A stretch of 12,744 nucleotides of DNA from Thioalkalivibrio sp. (GTDB taxonomy: Bacteria > Pseudomonadota > Gammaproteobacteria > Ectothiorhodospirales > Ectothiorhodospiraceae): the NCBI GenBank assembly GCA_007120155.1, contig SKOF01000084.1:1-12744 (forward strand). Reading direction: 5' to 3'. Both the position numbers and the translations under genes were made by a program. The notes beneath the pieces were generated by a model, which searched no databases, was not told the origin of the DNA, and saw only the letters and a list, made by a program, of their open reading frames with translations. Positions 12,244-12,744 of this stretch are shown here, in pieces. Position 1 is the stretch's first letter. Every line of letters begins with the position of its first letter.

Positions 12244-12360
12244 TTAGGCGGGTAGATTGGAAGCAGGCTTCCGGAGTGTTTTGATAATTGCCCAAATCCC
12301 CCCGTATATCATTAAGCCCGGCCTGATAGGTAATATCCAGGCCCTTATATCCAGTGGATC
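12244..12360. other. Non-coding spacer before the repeat array
   Basis: No convincing gene. A GGAAGC/GCTTCC inverted repeat lies at 12259-12272, followed by TTTTG. The rest holds the extended palindrome at 12320-12343. A frame runs through to 12637, but it is made largely of repeats and has no ribosome binding site. Confidence 0.5.
12320..12343 (+). repeat. Extended stem-loop containing a palindrome copy
   Basis: TGATA-GGTAA-TATCC (12324-12338) matches the dispersed palindrome except for the last base. Here the arms extend to GGCCTG (12320-12325) and CAGGCC (12338-12343), giving a nine-base-pair stem with one bulged C. Confidence 0.6.
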
Positions 12361-12465
12361 AAACCTCAAACCTCAAACCTCAAACCTCAAACCTCAAACC
12401 TCAAACCTCAAACCTCAAATCTCAAACCTCAAACCTCAAACCTCAAACCACAAACCCCAAACCCC
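12361..12465 (+). repeat. Heptanucleotide tandem array AAACCTC
   Basis: Fifteen consecutive 7-base units. Eleven are AAACCTC; one reads AAATCTC, and the last three decay to AAACCAC and AAACCCC. One strand is almost free of G. Degeneration only at the right edge suggests slippage growth from the left. Confidence 0.9.
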
Positions 12466-12473
12466 AACAATCA

Positions 12474-12498
12474 CCGGCAACCGGCAACCGGCAACCGG
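12474..12498 (+). repeat. Heptanucleotide tandem array CCGGCAA
   Basis: Three and a half units of CCGGCAA, leading directly into the first copy of the 78-bp direct repeat. Confidence 0.8.
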
Positions 12499-12572
12499 CT
12501 TCCTGATAGATAATATCAAAAGGGCACCCCAGCTGGCAATTCGCTCTCATGTATTCGCTGGGTTGAAGCCGG
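12495..12572 (+). repeat. 78-bp direct repeat, copy 1
   Basis: Identical to 12619-12696, at a 124-base offset. It starts CCGGCTTCC, carries one dispersed palindrome (12504-12518), contains CCCAGC and GCTGGG arms that can pair, and ends in GAAGCCGG, which begins a heptamer array. Confidence 0.9.
12504..12518. repeat. Dispersed palindrome TGATA-N5-TATCA
   Basis: Exact copy with centre GATAA, in copy 1 of the 78-bp repeat. Confidence 0.8.
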
Positions 12573-12622
12573 CAGCCGGCAGCCGGCAGCTCTCTGGGTT
12601 GAGGCCGGCAACCGGCAGCCGG
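12566..12622 (+). repeat. Heptamer arrays with RRCCGG core
   Basis: AAGCCGG and CAGCCGG units at 12566-12590, then TCTCTGGGTTG, then AGGCCGG, CAACCGG and CAGCCGG at 12602-12622. Both blocks follow a TGGGTTGA sequence, so that sequence appears to seed the array. Confidence 0.8.
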
Positions 12623-12696
12623 CTTCCTGATAGATAATATCAAAAGGGCACCCCAGCTGGCAATTCGCTCTCATGTATTCGCTGGGTTGAAGCCGG
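12619..12696 (+). repeat. 78-bp direct repeat, copy 2
   Basis: Base-for-base identical to 12495-12572, including its palindrome. It is followed by a different heptamer array. Confidence 0.9.
12628..12642. repeat. Dispersed palindrome TGATA-N5-TATCA
   Basis: Exact copy with centre GATAA, in copy 2 of the 78-bp repeat. Confidence 0.8.
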
Positions 12697-12744
12697 AAGC
12701 CGGAAGCCGGAAGCCGGAAGCCGGAAGCCGGAAGCCGGAAGCCG
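12690..12744 (+). repeat. Heptanucleotide tandem array AAGCCGG, running off the window
   Basis: Seven full units and six bases of an eighth, with no variation. The array continues past the end of the window, so its true length is unknown. Confidence 0.9.

Noticed and set aside
12361..12465. CRISPR array
   Set aside because: The repeats are contiguous seven-base units without spacers.
12257..12637. A 126-codon open frame across the right-end repeats
   Set aside because: It begins at a TTG without a ribosome binding site and consists mainly of heptamer-derived NLKPQTS-like residues. An open frame is expected when a seven-base unit has no stop in any phase.

Overview
The window reads as the early/replication and nucleic-acid-metabolism region of a tailed-phage genome, or of a phage-like large plasmid. 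All 25 likely protein genes plus one possible leader peptide lie on the + strand. They are short, mostly unfamiliar and tightly packed, with ATGA junctions and overlaps of 4 to 167 bases. The recognisable ones are typical phage DNA-processing enzymes. The standard genetic code fits, with TAA, TAG and TGA all acting as stops. The host cannot be named from the sequence. The heptanucleotide tandem repeats at the right end resemble those found in several environmental bacterial groups, but this is not diagnostic.

Layout. 1-1048: the 3' end of an unknown gene with an internal repeat, then a VRR-NUC-type PD-(D/E)XK nuclease. 1045-1238: the best promoter/leader region, with sigma70-like boxes, a possible 24-residue leader peptide and three palindromes. 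1223-2815: four unknown or weakly recognised genes, one resembling a small sigma factor. 2775-4165: a T7-type ATP-dependent DNA ligase and a small membrane-anchored protein, closed by a strong rho-independent terminator. 4229-7176: a DHH/DHHA1 phosphoesterase, a Cas4/RecB-like nuclease, a chain of deeply overlapping small genes (one with a possible Cys-protease-like N-terminus), and an HNH-like protein lacking the usual catalytic residues. 7177-7426: the longest non-coding gap between genes, with a predicted 119-nt structured RNA and a second perfect stem-loop. 7427-8215: a thymidylate-synthase-family enzyme. 8217-12243: small unknown proteins, a coiled-coil protein, a nucleotidyltransferase-fold protein and a protein built from two copies of one domain. 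12244-12744: no convincing gene, but heptamer tandem repeats, a 78-bp direct repeat at 124-bp spacing, and further palindromes.

Working together. The VRR-NUC and Cas4/RecB-like nucleases, DNA ligase and DHH phosphoesterase would handle DNA end-processing, joining and nucleotide recycling. The thymidylate-synthase homologue would supply dTMP or a modified pyrimidine. The sigma-like protein could time transcription.

The most striking feature is a dispersed 15-base palindrome, TGATA-N5-TATCA. It occurs nine times exactly and twice with one mismatch, against about 0.01 exact copies expected by chance in this length. All eight copies inside genes sit in the same codon phase with the same synonymous choices, which points to selection on DNA or RNA rather than on protein. 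It may mark a phage-wide regulatory, RNA-hairpin or repeat system.
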